A stretch of DNA of 31,689 nt. It comes from JBBQZP01 sp038207585. Lineage in GTDB: Bacteria > Pseudomonadota > Alphaproteobacteria > Rhodobacterales > Rhodobacteraceae. A program made the position numbers and the translations under genes. Positions 1 through 7,079 of this stretch are shown here, piece after piece (position 1 is the first letter of the stretch; each line of letters starts with the position of its first letter). Below the pieces are notes generated by a model. The model saw only the letters and a program-made list of their open reading frames with translations. It was not told where the DNA came from and did no database searches. Location: NCBI GenBank assembly GCA_038207585.1, contig JBBQZP010000039.1, positions 1 through 31,689 on the forward strand. The letters are read 5' to 3'.

Positions 1-536
1 CAGGCCTTGAAGCGCGCGTAATAGTCGGGCGAATGTGACTCGCAAGCGGCGCGCATCTGGTCGTGAAAATGCGCCGTATCCTCGGGGTATTCGATGCAGG
101 GGTTCAGGTCAGACCCACCGCCGAACCACGATGCATGCGGCGTCCAGAACATCCGGGTGTTCATGTGAATGGCCGGGGCATGCGGATTTTGCATATGGGC
201 CACCAGACTGATCCCGCTGGCCCAGAAACGCGGATCATCAGCCATGCCGGGCACACCGCGCGCCGCCATCGCCTTTTGCGCCCGGTCCCCCAGAACACCG
301 TGCACGGTCGAGATATTGACGCCGATCTTTTCAAACACCCGCCCGCCACGCATCACACTCATCAACCCGCCGCCGCCTTCGGCGCGGGTGGTCTGCGTCA
401 CCTCGAACCGGCCCGCGGGTTGGTCGCAGCCGGGCAGACTGTCCTCCAGCCCCTCGAACGAGGCCACAATATCATCGCGCAGGCTGCGGAACCATGCCGC
501 CGCGCGCGCCTTGCGGGTGTCAAAACTATCATCCAT
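1..536 (-). CDS. hemF: Coproporphyrinogen III oxidase, aerobic (partial, 3' end outside window)
   Basis: HemF performs the oxygen-dependent oxidative decarboxylation of coproporphyrinogen III to protoporphyrinogen IX in haem and bacteriochlorophyll synthesis, in the cytoplasm. Only the first 178 codons are present; the frame is open to the left edge. The translation starts MDDSFDTRKARAAAWF and contains family hallmarks: the GGGGLMSVMRGGRVFEK stretch, HMNTRMF, WFGGGSDLNPC near the substrate site, and SPDYYARFK at the cut end. The ATG at 536-534 is chosen because it follows an AGGGGG stretch about seven bases upstream and begins at the usual N-terminus. The gene is divergent from the small lipoprotein at 675. 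Nothing looks broken apart from the window boundary. The family assignment is secure; the length of the missing part is not visible. Confidence 0.95.
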   Translation of the reverse strand, partial: MDDSFDTRKARAAAWFRSLRDDIVASFEGLEDSLPGCDQPAGRFEVTQTTRAEGGGGLMSVMRGGRVFEKIGVNISTVHGVLGDRAQKAMAARGVPGMADDPRFWASGISLVAHMQNPHAPAIHMNTRMFWTPHASWFGGGSDLNPCIEYPEDTAHFHDQMRAACESHSPDYYARFKA

Positions 537-674
537 CCGGGGCCCCCTGTCCGTTTTCCCGGTTCTAGAACAATCGCCGGGGTTAGGAAACCGGGATCGG
601 CACCGCCGCGCTGCGGCAAAACTGGCGGAACGGCGCGCGCCGCGCTATCATCATCAAAACCGCCGGAGGCTGAT

Positions 675-1064
675 ATGAAACGCGCCCTGATCCTGTGCAT
701 TGCCCTTGCCGCCTGCGGCACGCCGCAACAGCAATGTATCGGCGGTGTCACCCGCGATCTGCGCATCATCGACCGGCTGATCATTGAGACGCAGGGCAAT
801 CTGGACCGCGGCTATGGCTACCGCGAGCAAACCGTTTATCGCACTGTCCGCGTGCCATGCGATTTCGGGCCGATCCGCAGGGATGGCAAGCGCGGTTATC
901 GCCGCATGTGTCTGGAACAGGAGCCTGATACGATCCGCCGTCCCACTGCCATTGACCTGACCGCCGAGAAATCCAAACTCGACGGCCTGCTGCGCAAGCG
1001 CGCGCAACTTGACCGTCAAGTGCGCCCCGCTATTGCCCAGTGCCAGCAGCAATATCCCGAATGA
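675..1064 (+). CDS. Small putative lipoprotein, function unknown
   Basis: A 129-residue protein starting MKRALILCIALAACG: two basic residues, a short hydrophobic stretch and a lipobox LAAC with the lipidated cysteine at position 14, so it is probably exported and anchored by lipid. The mature part is short and charged, with extra cysteines (near residues 22, 65, 83 and 123) and a C-terminal basic helix of alternating leucine, lysine and arginine that could form a coil. ATG 675 is preferred over the longer open frame because it follows GGAGG with a good spacing and opens a clear signal sequence. It lies between hemF (divergent) and the SDR gene (convergent, stop codons touching). I do not recognise the family. 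The gene is well supported by RBS and signal; the function is not known. Confidence 0.8.
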   Translation: MKRALILCIALAACGTPQQQCIGGVTRDLRIIDRLIIETQGNLDRGYGYREQTVYRTVRVPCDFGPIRRDGKRGYRRMCLEQEPDTIRRPTAIDLTAEKSKLDGLLRKRAQLDRQVRPAIAQCQQQYPE

Positions 1065-1871
1065 TCAGTGCGCGGCGGCGGCGACCGGGTCCAGCAGGCT
1101 GCGCCCGCCGTCCATCGTGACGATCTGCCCGGTCATGAAGGCCGACGCATCGGATGCCAGAAACTGCACCGTTTCGGCCAGCTCCCCCGCCACGGCGATA
1201 CGGCCCAAAGGCGTACATTCGGTGATCAGATCGCGGTAGCCCGGATTTTCCTTCAGCGACGCTTGCAGGCTGGCGCTCAGCACAGAGCCGAACGCCACCG
1301 CATTGACCCGGATGCCCTTGGGGGCCAAAGCCACGGCCATCGACCGCGTCATCTGCTCCAGTGCCGCACAACTGATCGAATAACCCAGAAGTCCGGGCCG
1401 GGTGCGGTTTGCGGCAATCGACGACAGGTTCACAATCGCGCCGATCGGCCCCTGCCTCTCTGCCTTTTCCGCCAAAGAAATCATCCGCTTGGCGGTCATC
1501 TGCGTCAGCCGCAGGCTGGTCATCAGGTTTTGCTGCAACAGCGCCTCGACCTCATCCCCGTCCGGGTCTAGGGGGTCAGAGACGGCAATCTGGCGGCTGG
1601 CGTTGACCAGAATATCAACCCGGTCAAACGCCTGCATTGTTGCCGACAACAGGTTGGTGATGCACAGCTTTTGCCGCAGATCGCCCGCGAACATCCGCAC
1701 CGCACCTTCGGCACGGGCGTCTGCGCCGACCTCATCCTCCAGCCGCGTCTCGTCCATATCGGCGAACATCACATTCGCGCCCTTGTCGACAAAATGCCGC
1801 GCAATGGCGAGGCCGATGCCATTGGCGGCCCCGGTCACGATGGCGGTCTTGCCTGCGATGGAAAGCGACAT
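1065..1871 (-). CDS. SDR-family protein with altered YxxxK motif
   Basis: A 268-residue classical-length short-chain dehydrogenase/reductase. Visible motifs: the NAD(P)-binding TGAANGIG at 13-20, an acidic FADMDE at the end of the second strand (37-41, suggesting NAD preference), NAS at 90-92 where NAG is usual, the structural Asn in QQN (115), catalytic-type Ser in NLSS (150/151), and Tyr164 in GYSISC. The lysine expected four residues after the tyrosine is Cys168, read directly from the codon TGT on the minus strand. The C-terminal MTGQIVTMDGG is typical of the family. Known SDR chemistry needs that lysine to lower the tyrosine pKa, so either another residue replaces it or the protein is not an ordinary oxidoreductase. 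Substrate cannot be told. It ends against the lipoprotein gene and is separated by 12 bases from the upstream methyltransferase, so the two may be co-transcribed. Confidence 0.9.
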   Translation of the reverse strand: MSLSIAGKTAIVTGAANGIGLAIARHFVDKGANVMFADMDETRLEDEVGADARAEGAVRMFAGDLRQKLCITNLLSATMQAFDRVDILVNASRQIAVSDPLDPDGDEVEALLQQNLMTSLRLTQMTAKRMISLAEKAERQGPIGAIVNLSSIAANRTRPGLLGYSISCAALEQMTRSMAVALAPKGIRVNAVAFGSVLSASLQASLKENPGYRDLITECTPLGRIAVAGELAETVQFLASDASAFMTGQIVTMDGGRSLLDPVAAAAH

Positions 1872-1883
1872 GGGACGGCTCCG

Positions 1884-2876
1884 TTAGCTGTGGCGGGGTT
1901 TTATGGGGTGGCGGGCGTGGGTCAGGCGGAACGTGCCGTCACCGCCCACGGGTGTTACGTCGCGAAACAGCGTCGCAAGAACGCGGTCATAGGGCAGATG
2001 TCCATTGGCGACCAGCCACAGGCTGCCGTTTGGCGACAGCATCCGCGCGGCGGCCGCCAGAAACGATGCGCCCAAGGCAGGGTCAGCGTCGCGGCCCGCG
2101 TGAAACGGCGGGTTGCACACCACCGCATCAGCATAGCCATCGGCGCGGTATGTCGCCGCATCGGCCCAGAAGAACCGCGCACGGGGGTCGGTGATGTTGA
2201 CGCGGGCGCAGTCAAGCGCCGCAAACTCGGCCTCGACCAGATCAACCCGCTTGACGCCTTTGCGTTCAAGGATCGCGCGGGCAAGAAAACCCCAGCCTGC
2301 CCCCAGATCCACGATATAGCCGGGAAAATAGGCAGGCAGGGCGGCTGCCAGAAGCGCCGACCCCTTGTCGGGCGCATCGGCGGAAAACACGCCCGGCACG
2401 GTTTGAAAGCCACCCTCGACGATTGAAGGCACAGCCGCCCAAGCGGCCAGTTCCGGCCCGGCAGGAAAGCTGAAAATCCGGCCATGCGCCTTGGCCAAAG
2501 GCTCACCCACCGCGACCAGTGCCTTGAGGTCACGCCACATAGGATCAACCCCGTCGGTCTTTTGCCCGTCAACCAGAATCGGCCCGCCCGGTGACACCGC
2601 CCCGGCCACGGCAGCAACCAACCCCCGCGCCTCGGCCTTGGAGCGGGGCAGACAGACCACCGCCGCCGAAGCCGGCGAAACCGTGGTCGCCACCCGATAC
2701 CCGCGCGCGGCAAAGGCGTCGTAATCGGGCTTGAACCCGGTCACCACGATCACGCGATCCTGCGGCAGATCCGACAGATCATCCTCGGCGCGCGGACGCA
2801 GCACCAGAATATCGCCCGTATCAGGCAACGAAATCGCGCCCGAATTCAGGGCAAAGGAAAGGCGGGCTGAACGCAT
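1884..2876 (-). CDS. RsmC-like class I SAM-dependent methyltransferase
   Basis: A 330-residue protein with the two-part layout of RsmC/RlmG-type rRNA guanine-N2 methyltransferases: a degenerate N-terminal Rossmann half (about 1-140) and an active C-terminal half. The SAM-binding motif I is VDLGAGWGF at 189-197, an acidic motif II follows in VDLVEAE, and the catalytic NPPFH typical of N2-guanine or N6-adenine methylation is at 255-259. In RsmC the target is G1207 of 16S rRNA; that specificity is inferred here. No signal or membrane segment. The upstream neighbour on the same strand is clpS, 19 bases away, and the SDR gene follows after 12 bases, so a short operon clpS-rsmC-SDR is possible. Confidence 0.88.
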   Translation of the reverse strand: MRSARLSFALNSGAISLPDTGDILVLRPRAEDDLSDLPQDRVIVVTGFKPDYDAFAARGYRVATTVSPASAAVVCLPRSKAEARGLVAAVAGAVSPGGPILVDGQKTDGVDPMWRDLKALVAVGEPLAKAHGRIFSFPAGPELAAWAAVPSIVEGGFQTVPGVFSADAPDKGSALLAAALPAYFPGYIVDLGAGWGFLARAILERKGVKRVDLVEAEFAALDCARVNITDPRARFFWADAATYRADGYADAVVCNPPFHAGRDADPALGASFLAAAARMLSPNGSLWLVANGHLPYDRVLATLFRDVTPVGGDGTFRLTHARHPIKPRHS

Positions 2877-2895
2877 GGGCGACCGACGAGGCGGC

Positions 2896-3240
2896 CTATT
2901 CCTTTTCCATCGTGCACTGCAGCGGGTGCTGATGGCGGCGGGCGAAATCCATCACCTGCGCCACCTTCGTTTCCGCCACCTCGAACGAGAACACGCCCAC
3001 AACTGCCAGACCCTTCTTATGCACCGTCAGCATGATTTCAAAGGCTTGCGCGTGGTTCAGGCCAAAGAAACGCTCCAGCACATGCACCACGAATTCCATC
3101 GGCGTGTAATCGTCGTTCAGCAACATCACCTTGTAAAGCGGCGGGCGCGCGGATTTCGTCCGGGTTTTGGTCAGCAGCGACGGGTCGTCGCCTGGGCCAC
3201 CGTCGCGCGGGTCTGACATATCAAAGGGACGAAAAGTCAC
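2896..3240 (-). CDS. clpS: ATP-dependent Clp protease adaptor ClpS
   Basis: ClpS binds proteins with N-degron residues and hands them to ClpA-ClpP in the cytoplasm. The 114-residue translation has the family core: PPLYKVMLLNDDYTPMEFVV, the helix with VLERFFGL, the VHKKGLAVVGVF stretch and the AETKVAQV helix. LNDDYT and the surrounding residues form the N-end binding pocket. The start is uncertain: GTG at 3240 has GGAG eight bases upstream, whereas the in-frame ATG at 3219 (MSDPRDG) has no clear ribosome binding site, so GTG is preferred. The N-terminal tail before the core is flexible in this family, so either start would work. clpA is not in the window. Confidence 0.95.
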   Translation of the reverse strand: MTFRPFDMSDPRDGGPGDDPSLLTKTRTKSARPPLYKVMLLNDDYTPMEFVVHVLERFFGLNHAQAFEIMLTVHKKGLAVVGVFSFEVAETKVAQVMDFARRHQHPLQCTMEKE

Positions 3241-3288
3241 GGGCGATGCTCCGGTGCGGTGCAGATTCGGTTTATTGGATATGACAGG

Positions 3289-3316
3289 AATATAGCGGTT
3301 TTTCGTCTTGGGAAAA
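3289..3316 (-). promoter_or_regulatory. clpS: Possible clpS promoter
   Basis: On the minus strand a TATATT -10-like box (3294-3289) stands about 50 bases upstream of the clpS GTG, with a weak TTTTCC at the -35 distance (16-base spacer). The -10 fits a sigma-70 type site well; the -35 is poor. Weak support, by eye only. Confidence 0.35.
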
Positions 3317-3386
3317 GGGGGACAGGGCCCTTGCCCCCGGAAACAGTGCAGCGGACTGTAGATAAGTGATGGAATCAGAGGCTCCG

Positions 3387-4127
3387 ATGCCCGAAAAAGA
3401 CCCCGCGCGCCTGGATCTGCCCGCCCGCCTTCAACTAATCGGCTTTGATGCCGACGATACGCTGTGGCAGAACGAGGCGTTCTTTCGCCTGACGCAGGAT
3501 CGTTTCACCGGCCTTCTCGCCGATCACGCGCCCAGCGATCATCTGCACGACCGCCTTTTGGCCGCCGAACGCCGCAACCTTGGCCACTATGGCTACGGCA
3601 TCAAGGGGTTTGTCCTTTCGATGATCGAAACGGCGATTGAGGTGACCGAAGGCCGGGTTCCAGCCGCGATCATCGCCGAAATCATGGCGGCGGGACGCGA
3701 GATGCTGGAACACCCGATCGAGCTTTTGCCCGGCGCGCGGGAAACCGTCACGGCTTTGGCGGCGGATCACCGCGTCGTGCTGATCACCAAGGGCGATCTT
3801 TTGGATCAGGAACGCAAACTGGCGCAGTCCGGCCTTGGCGATCTGTTCCACGGGGTCGAGATCGTGTCCGAGAAAACGCCCCAAAGCTATACCCGCATCT
3901 TTGCGCGGCACGGGGCGCACCCCACGAAGGCGATGATGGTGGGCAATTCGGTGAAATCCGATGTTCTGCCTGTGCTGGCCGTCGGCGGCTGGGGCATTCA
4001 TGTGCCGCACGGCCTGACGTGGGCGCTGGAAATGGCCGATGTGCCACAGGGTTTTGCGCGGTTTCACACCCTGCAGACTCTGGCCGATTTGCCGTATCTT
4101 GTGGGCGAACTTCAGACCGACACATGA
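3387..4127 (+). CDS. HAD-superfamily hydrolase (phosphatase-like)
   Basis: A predicted cytoplasmic phosphatase of about 246 residues. HAD motif I is FDADDTLW (nucleophile and acid/base aspartates), motif II the threonine in LITKGD, motif III the lysine in VSEKTPQ, and motif IV appears as GNSVKSD. The helical cap between motifs I and II (YGIKGFVLSMIETA) resembles the YjjG/HAD-IA type that acts on small phosphorylated metabolites; the substrate cannot be inferred. The reading frame also offers GTG at 3366 and ATG at 3369, but ATG 3387 is chosen because AGAGG lies five bases before it. It is divergent from clpS, with a 3,241-3,386 gap holding a G/C-rich interrupted palindrome around 3,317-3,338. 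Downstream, dacA follows on the same strand after 172 bases with its own leader. Confidence 0.85.
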   Translation: MPEKDPARLDLPARLQLIGFDADDTLWQNEAFFRLTQDRFTGLLADHAPSDHLHDRLLAAERRNLGHYGYGIKGFVLSMIETAIEVTEGRVPAAIIAEIMAAGREMLEHPIELLPGARETVTALAADHRVVLITKGDLLDQERKLAQSGLGDLFHGVEIVSEKTPQSYTRIFARHGAHPTKAMMVGNSVKSDVLPVLAVGGWGIHVPHGLTWALEMADVPQGFARFHTLQTLADLPYLVGELQTDT

Positions 4128-4251
4128 TCTGGTATTGACCCGAAGAACAAAGCGTCCCTCACGCATCACCTGAGCAAAACCTGCAAAGTGTTTGAAATTG
4201 AGGGGTTTTCCGATTTGGCCAGCTATGCTAGCGTTTCTGAGAGCAGTATAA

Positions 4252-4269
4252 GCCCCTAAAAATCGGGGC
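4252..4269 (+). other. Small hairpin in the leader of the D,D-carboxypeptidase gene
   Basis: GCCCC (4252-4256) and GGGGC (4265-4269) enclose an eight-base A/T-rich loop, about 30 bases before the GTG start at 4300. There is no T-tract behind it, so it is not a terminator. It may affect translation or be chance; a TATGCT -10-like box sits just upstream at about 4225. Confidence 0.25.
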
Positions 4270-4299
4270 ACATCGAGGCAGGTATAAGGGGCAGGCGAC

Positions 4300-5928
4300 G
4301 TGGCATCGCTTCTGGGGCAGTTTGTCCGCAAATTCATATTGATCGCATCTGTTTTGCTGGTTGCGGCTTGCGCAACCGGGCCGACAGGGGCCGCACCTTT
4401 TGCCGCCATCGTGATTGATGCGCGCACAGGTCAGGTGCTTTACGAAAAGAACGCCGATGCGCGGTTGCACCCGGCCTCGCTGACCAAGATGCTGACGCTT
4501 TACATCGTGTTCGACGCGATCGAGCGGGGCGAAATTTCGCTCGACTCCATGGTGACGATTTCCAAGAACGCCGCGTCCGAGCCGCCCTCGCGTCTGGGTC
4601 TGCGGGCCGGGCAGAAAGTCGCACTGCGCAACCTGATCCGCGCCGCTGCCGTAAAATCCGCCAATGATGCCGCCACCGCCATCGGTGAGGCGCTGGAGGG
4701 CAGCGAACCTGCCTTTGCCGCAAGGATGAACCGCACCGCCAAAGCGCTTGGGATGACAAGCTCAACCTTCAAAAGCGCCAACGGCCTGACCCGCGAAGGC
4801 CACCTTTCTACCGCCCGCGACATGACGACGATGGGGCGCCGCCTGTTCTACGATTTTCCCCAGTATTACAATATCTTCTCGCGCCGCTCTACCGATGCGG
4901 GGCTGGCCGATGTGAACAACACCAACCGCCGTTTCCTTGATGCCTACAAGGGCGCTGACGGGATCAAGACGGGCTACACCGTTGCCGCTGGCTTCAACCT
5001 GACCGCCTCAGCGGAGCGTGACGGGGTGCGCCTGATCGCCACGGTGTTCGGCGGAACCTCGACCGCGCAGCGCAATGCCAAGGTCGCCGAACTTCTGGAT
5101 CTGGGCTTCTCCAAAGCACCGCACAACGCGCCGACCCGTGTAACCCCTGCGCCCGACATCGCACCGGGGGCGATTGCAGAAGAGCCTTTGGTTGCCGAGA
5201 ATGGCGTGGACGGCAATCAGGGCGCGGGCAAGACCATCCGCCTGAACACTGTCGTTGCTGCGTCTCTCCGCCCGAAAACCCGGCCCGTCGGATCAAGCGA
5301 TGCTGACGCTGCCGCCGATGCCGTCTTTGCAATGCAGGACGATATCGCCGGAGCCCTTGCCGAAGCAACAGGCACAGAGGTCGAGGTTGCAACCGAACTG
5401 GCAGCCGAAGACACGCCCATTAATGAACCCACGTCAGTGATCGAAGTGCCGGTTGTCGTTGCAGCAGCCGAAGCGCCCGCGGCCTCTGAAAAGGTGGCAG
5501 TGGCCGAAGCAGCCCTGCCCTTCGCCTTCATCTCGGCCGAGGACGAGGCAAACATCGTGGCACTGTCCGGCAGCACCGCCGTATCGCCCCCGCCAAAACC
5601 GGCGGCCATCATCCACACCTCGACCACCGATATGGCGCAAGCCGAAGTGACCCCAACCGACCCCGAAGTTGTTGTCCGCATCTCAACCTCGGGTGGGCGG
5701 CAATGGGGCATCAACATCGGGCGCTACAACAGCCACGGGGTTGCGGAACGCGCGCTGATGAAAACCATGCTGACCGAAAGCAGCACGCTGGGCGAAGGCC
5801 TGCGCAAGATCGTGCAGAAAAGCGGTGGGTTCGATGCGAATTTCATGGGGCTGACGCAGGATCAGGCCGACCTTGCTTGCCGCCGCCTGCAAGCACGCGG
5901 GACGCAATGCTTCGCCATCGGGCCGTAA
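4300..5928 (+). CDS. D-alanyl-D-alanine carboxypeptidase (S11) with C-terminal SPOR domain
   Basis: A penicillin-binding protein of 542 residues that trims the terminal D-Ala from peptidoglycan stem peptides in the periplasm. The S11 active-site motifs are all present: SLTK at 60-63 (nucleophile Ser60, Lys63), SAN at 120-122 and KTG at 223-225. The N-terminus is MASLLGQFVRKFILIASVLLVAAC in outline, with LVAAC ending at Cys24, so it is probably a lipoprotein rather than a plain secreted protein. Residues about 285-455 are a low-complexity Ala/Glu/Pro/Val linker. The last 80 residues (RQWGINIGRY to CFAIGP) match the SPOR fold, which binds denuded septal glycan, so the enzyme likely works at the division site. 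Start is GTG 4300, supported by AGGGG eight bases upstream. It is convergent with the LysR gene, stops three bases apart. Confidence 0.93.
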   Translation: MASLLGQFVRKFILIASVLLVAACATGPTGAAPFAAIVIDARTGQVLYEKNADARLHPASLTKMLTLYIVFDAIERGEISLDSMVTISKNAASEPPSRLGLRAGQKVALRNLIRAAAVKSANDAATAIGEALEGSEPAFAARMNRTAKALGMTSSTFKSANGLTREGHLSTARDMTTMGRRLFYDFPQYYNIFSRRSTDAGLADVNNTNRRFLDAYKGADGIKTGYTVAAGFNLTASAERDGVRLIATVFGGTSTAQRNAKVAELLDLGFSKAPHNAPTRVTPAPDIAPGAIAEEPLVAENGVDGNQGAGKTIRLNTVVAASLRPKTRPVGSSDADAAADAVFAMQDDIAGALAEATGTEVEVATELAAEDTPINEPTSVIEVPVVVAAAEAPAASEKVAVAEAALPFAFISAEDEANIVALSGSTAVSPPPKPAAIIHTSTTDMAQAEVTPTDPEVVVRISTSGGRQWGINIGRYNSHGVAERALMKTMLTESSTLGEGLRKIVQKSGGFDANFMGLTQDQADLACRRLQARGTQCFAIGP

Positions 5929-5931
5929 CTT

Positions 5932-6816
5932 TTACGCCAAAGCCGTAGGCCTGGCCTGCCGCACCGCCCATTGCACGAACGCCTTGACCGCCGCGCGCTG
6001 CACGCCCTGGCGGATGGCGATGAAATAACCCTCACGCTCATCATCCTCGAACAGCACCGATAAGCGGCCCGCCGCAAGATCACCCGCCACAAAAGCGCGG
6101 GCAATCACCGCAACCCCCTGACCGTCGCGCGCGGCGTCCAGCATCAGGTTGCCGGGAAGTGACGTCATCCCCTGCCCGCCCGTGCGCGCCACGCCGTACT
6201 TCTGCAGAAAAGCCGTGGCTTCGGTGGTGCCGTATTCCTGCAGCCAGGGCCACGCGGCCAGATCGGCCACCGCATCAATCACTCGCCCGGCAATCAACGC
6301 GGGGCTGGCCACCACAACCAAAGCAGATTGCACCAGAAGCCGCGCCTCCAGCCCCGGCCAGTCGCCGTTGCCATAGCGCAGCGCCACGTCCGCGCCGTCC
6401 GGCCCCACAGCGCGCAATTCCGGGCTGGGGTCGATGGAGATATCAATTTCGGGGTGCTGCGCACGAAACGACGCAAGGCGCGGCATCAGCCAACCTGCCG
6501 CAAAGGTAGGGGTTGTGGTGATGGTCAGCGGGCGCGCGGCCTCTGCTCCGGTCAGATCGCCAATCGTGCGGGCAATGTCACCAAAGCCTTGCCGCAAACT
6601 CATCGCCAGCACAGCACCGTCGGGCGTCAGCGTCATTGACCGTGCCGATCTGTCCACCAGTTCAAGCCGCAAATGCGCCTCAAGCGCGCGGATCTGCTGG
6701 CTGATCGCCGCATGCGTGACATTAAGCGCATCGCCCGCCGCCACAACGCTGCCCGCCTCGGCAAAGGCCGAAAACGCACGCAGGGCCGAAAGCGGGGGCA
6801 GGACGCGCCAATCCAT
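5932..6816 (-). CDS. LysR-family transcriptional regulator (GcvA-like)
   Basis: A 294-residue LysR-type regulator. The N-terminal winged helix-turn-helix (about 5-64) reads PPLSALRAFSAFAEAGSV and AISQQIRALEAHL, with the VDR turn expected before the wing; residues 90 onward form the substrate-binding-protein-like effector domain (LTITTTPTFAAGWLMPRL is the GcvA-group signature). The frame is open upstream to 6882, but ATG 6816 (MDWRVLPPLSALRAF) matches the normal N-terminus. It is divergent from a 51-residue gene at 6918, and the 101-base gap holds a LysR-type box and a palindrome, so autoregulation together with control of the small gene is likely. The effector is unknown. Confidence 0.92.
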   Translation of the reverse strand: MDWRVLPPLSALRAFSAFAEAGSVVAAGDALNVTHAAISQQIRALEAHLRLELVDRSARSMTLTPDGAVLAMSLRQGFGDIARTIGDLTGAEAARPLTITTTPTFAAGWLMPRLASFRAQHPEIDISIDPSPELRAVGPDGADVALRYGNGDWPGLEARLLVQSALVVVASPALIAGRVIDAVADLAAWPWLQEYGTTEATAFLQKYGVARTGGQGMTSLPGNLMLDAARDGQGVAVIARAFVAGDLAAGRLSVLFEDDEREGYFIAIRQGVQRAAVKAFVQWAVRQARPTALA

Positions 6817-6819
6817 CGT

Positions 6820-6834
6820 GTAACTTTTGCTTAC
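6820..6834. promoter_or_regulatory. LysR-type T-N11-A box (GTAA-N7-TTAC)
   Basis: GTAACTTTTGCTTAC has four-base inverted arms and fits the T-N11-A consensus of LysR-type regulators. It ends three bases before the LysR start codon, so binding there would be expected to repress the regulator's own gene. Confidence 0.45.
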
Positions 6835-6854
6835 ATAAAGAAAGGCTTCCTGAC

Positions 6855-6868
6855 TCGCATAAATGCGA
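6855..6868. promoter_or_regulatory. Perfect 14-base palindrome between LysR gene and small gene
   Basis: TCGCATAAATGCGA is its own reverse complement and lies midway between the divergent starts at 6816 and 6918. It is a natural candidate for the primary binding site of the neighbouring LysR regulator or another dimeric regulator. Confidence 0.45.
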
Positions 6869-6917
6869 CGGTTCGTCAACAACGGTTACAGAAAAACGAC
6901 ACCAGAAAGGAAACATC

Positions 6918-7073
6918 ATGTTAAATCTGTTCGCCGAAGCGCTGATGATTGCAACCCGCGTTGATCCGCGCCCGCACCTGCGCGATGCCCGCAAGACCGA
7001 TGATCGCGCCCGCGCCGATCTGCATTTCTGGCGGGGCCGCACGTGGCGGCCGTTTGATCCGAAAGACCTGTGA
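6918..7073 (+). CDS. Small 51-residue protein, function unknown
   Basis: A short gene starting MLNLFAEALMIATRVDP and ending FWRGRTWRPFDPKDL. Support: AAGGA six bases before the ATG, placement divergent from a LysR regulator with palindromic sites between them, and a tight convergent fit with the next gene (stop at 7071-7073, neighbour's stop at 7080). The protein has a short hydrophobic N-terminal helix, then a strongly charged middle (Arg, Asp) and an aromatic Arg-rich tail. No signal peptide or known motif. A 6-base stem (AAGACC/GGTCTT, 7063-7081) spans the stop codon without a T-tract. It might be a small effector or the LysR target; I do not recognise it. Confidence 0.65.
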   Translation: MLNLFAEALMIATRVDPRPHLRDARKTDDRARADLHFWRGRTWRPFDPKDL

Positions 7074-7079
7074 GGGGTC

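Noticed and set aside
3317..3338. G/C-rich interrupted palindrome between clpS and the HAD gene
   Set aside because: Inner arms mismatch and no loop is possible at the centre; too weak to call a terminator or operator.
3435..4427. 330-codon minus-strand open frame
   Set aside because: Covers the HAD gene, whose four motifs are clear, and the dacA leader; no recognisable domain.
5924..5936. CGTAA-CTT-TTACG hairpin between dacA and LysR stops
   Set aside because: Two facing TAA stops create this symmetry on their own; no T-tract.
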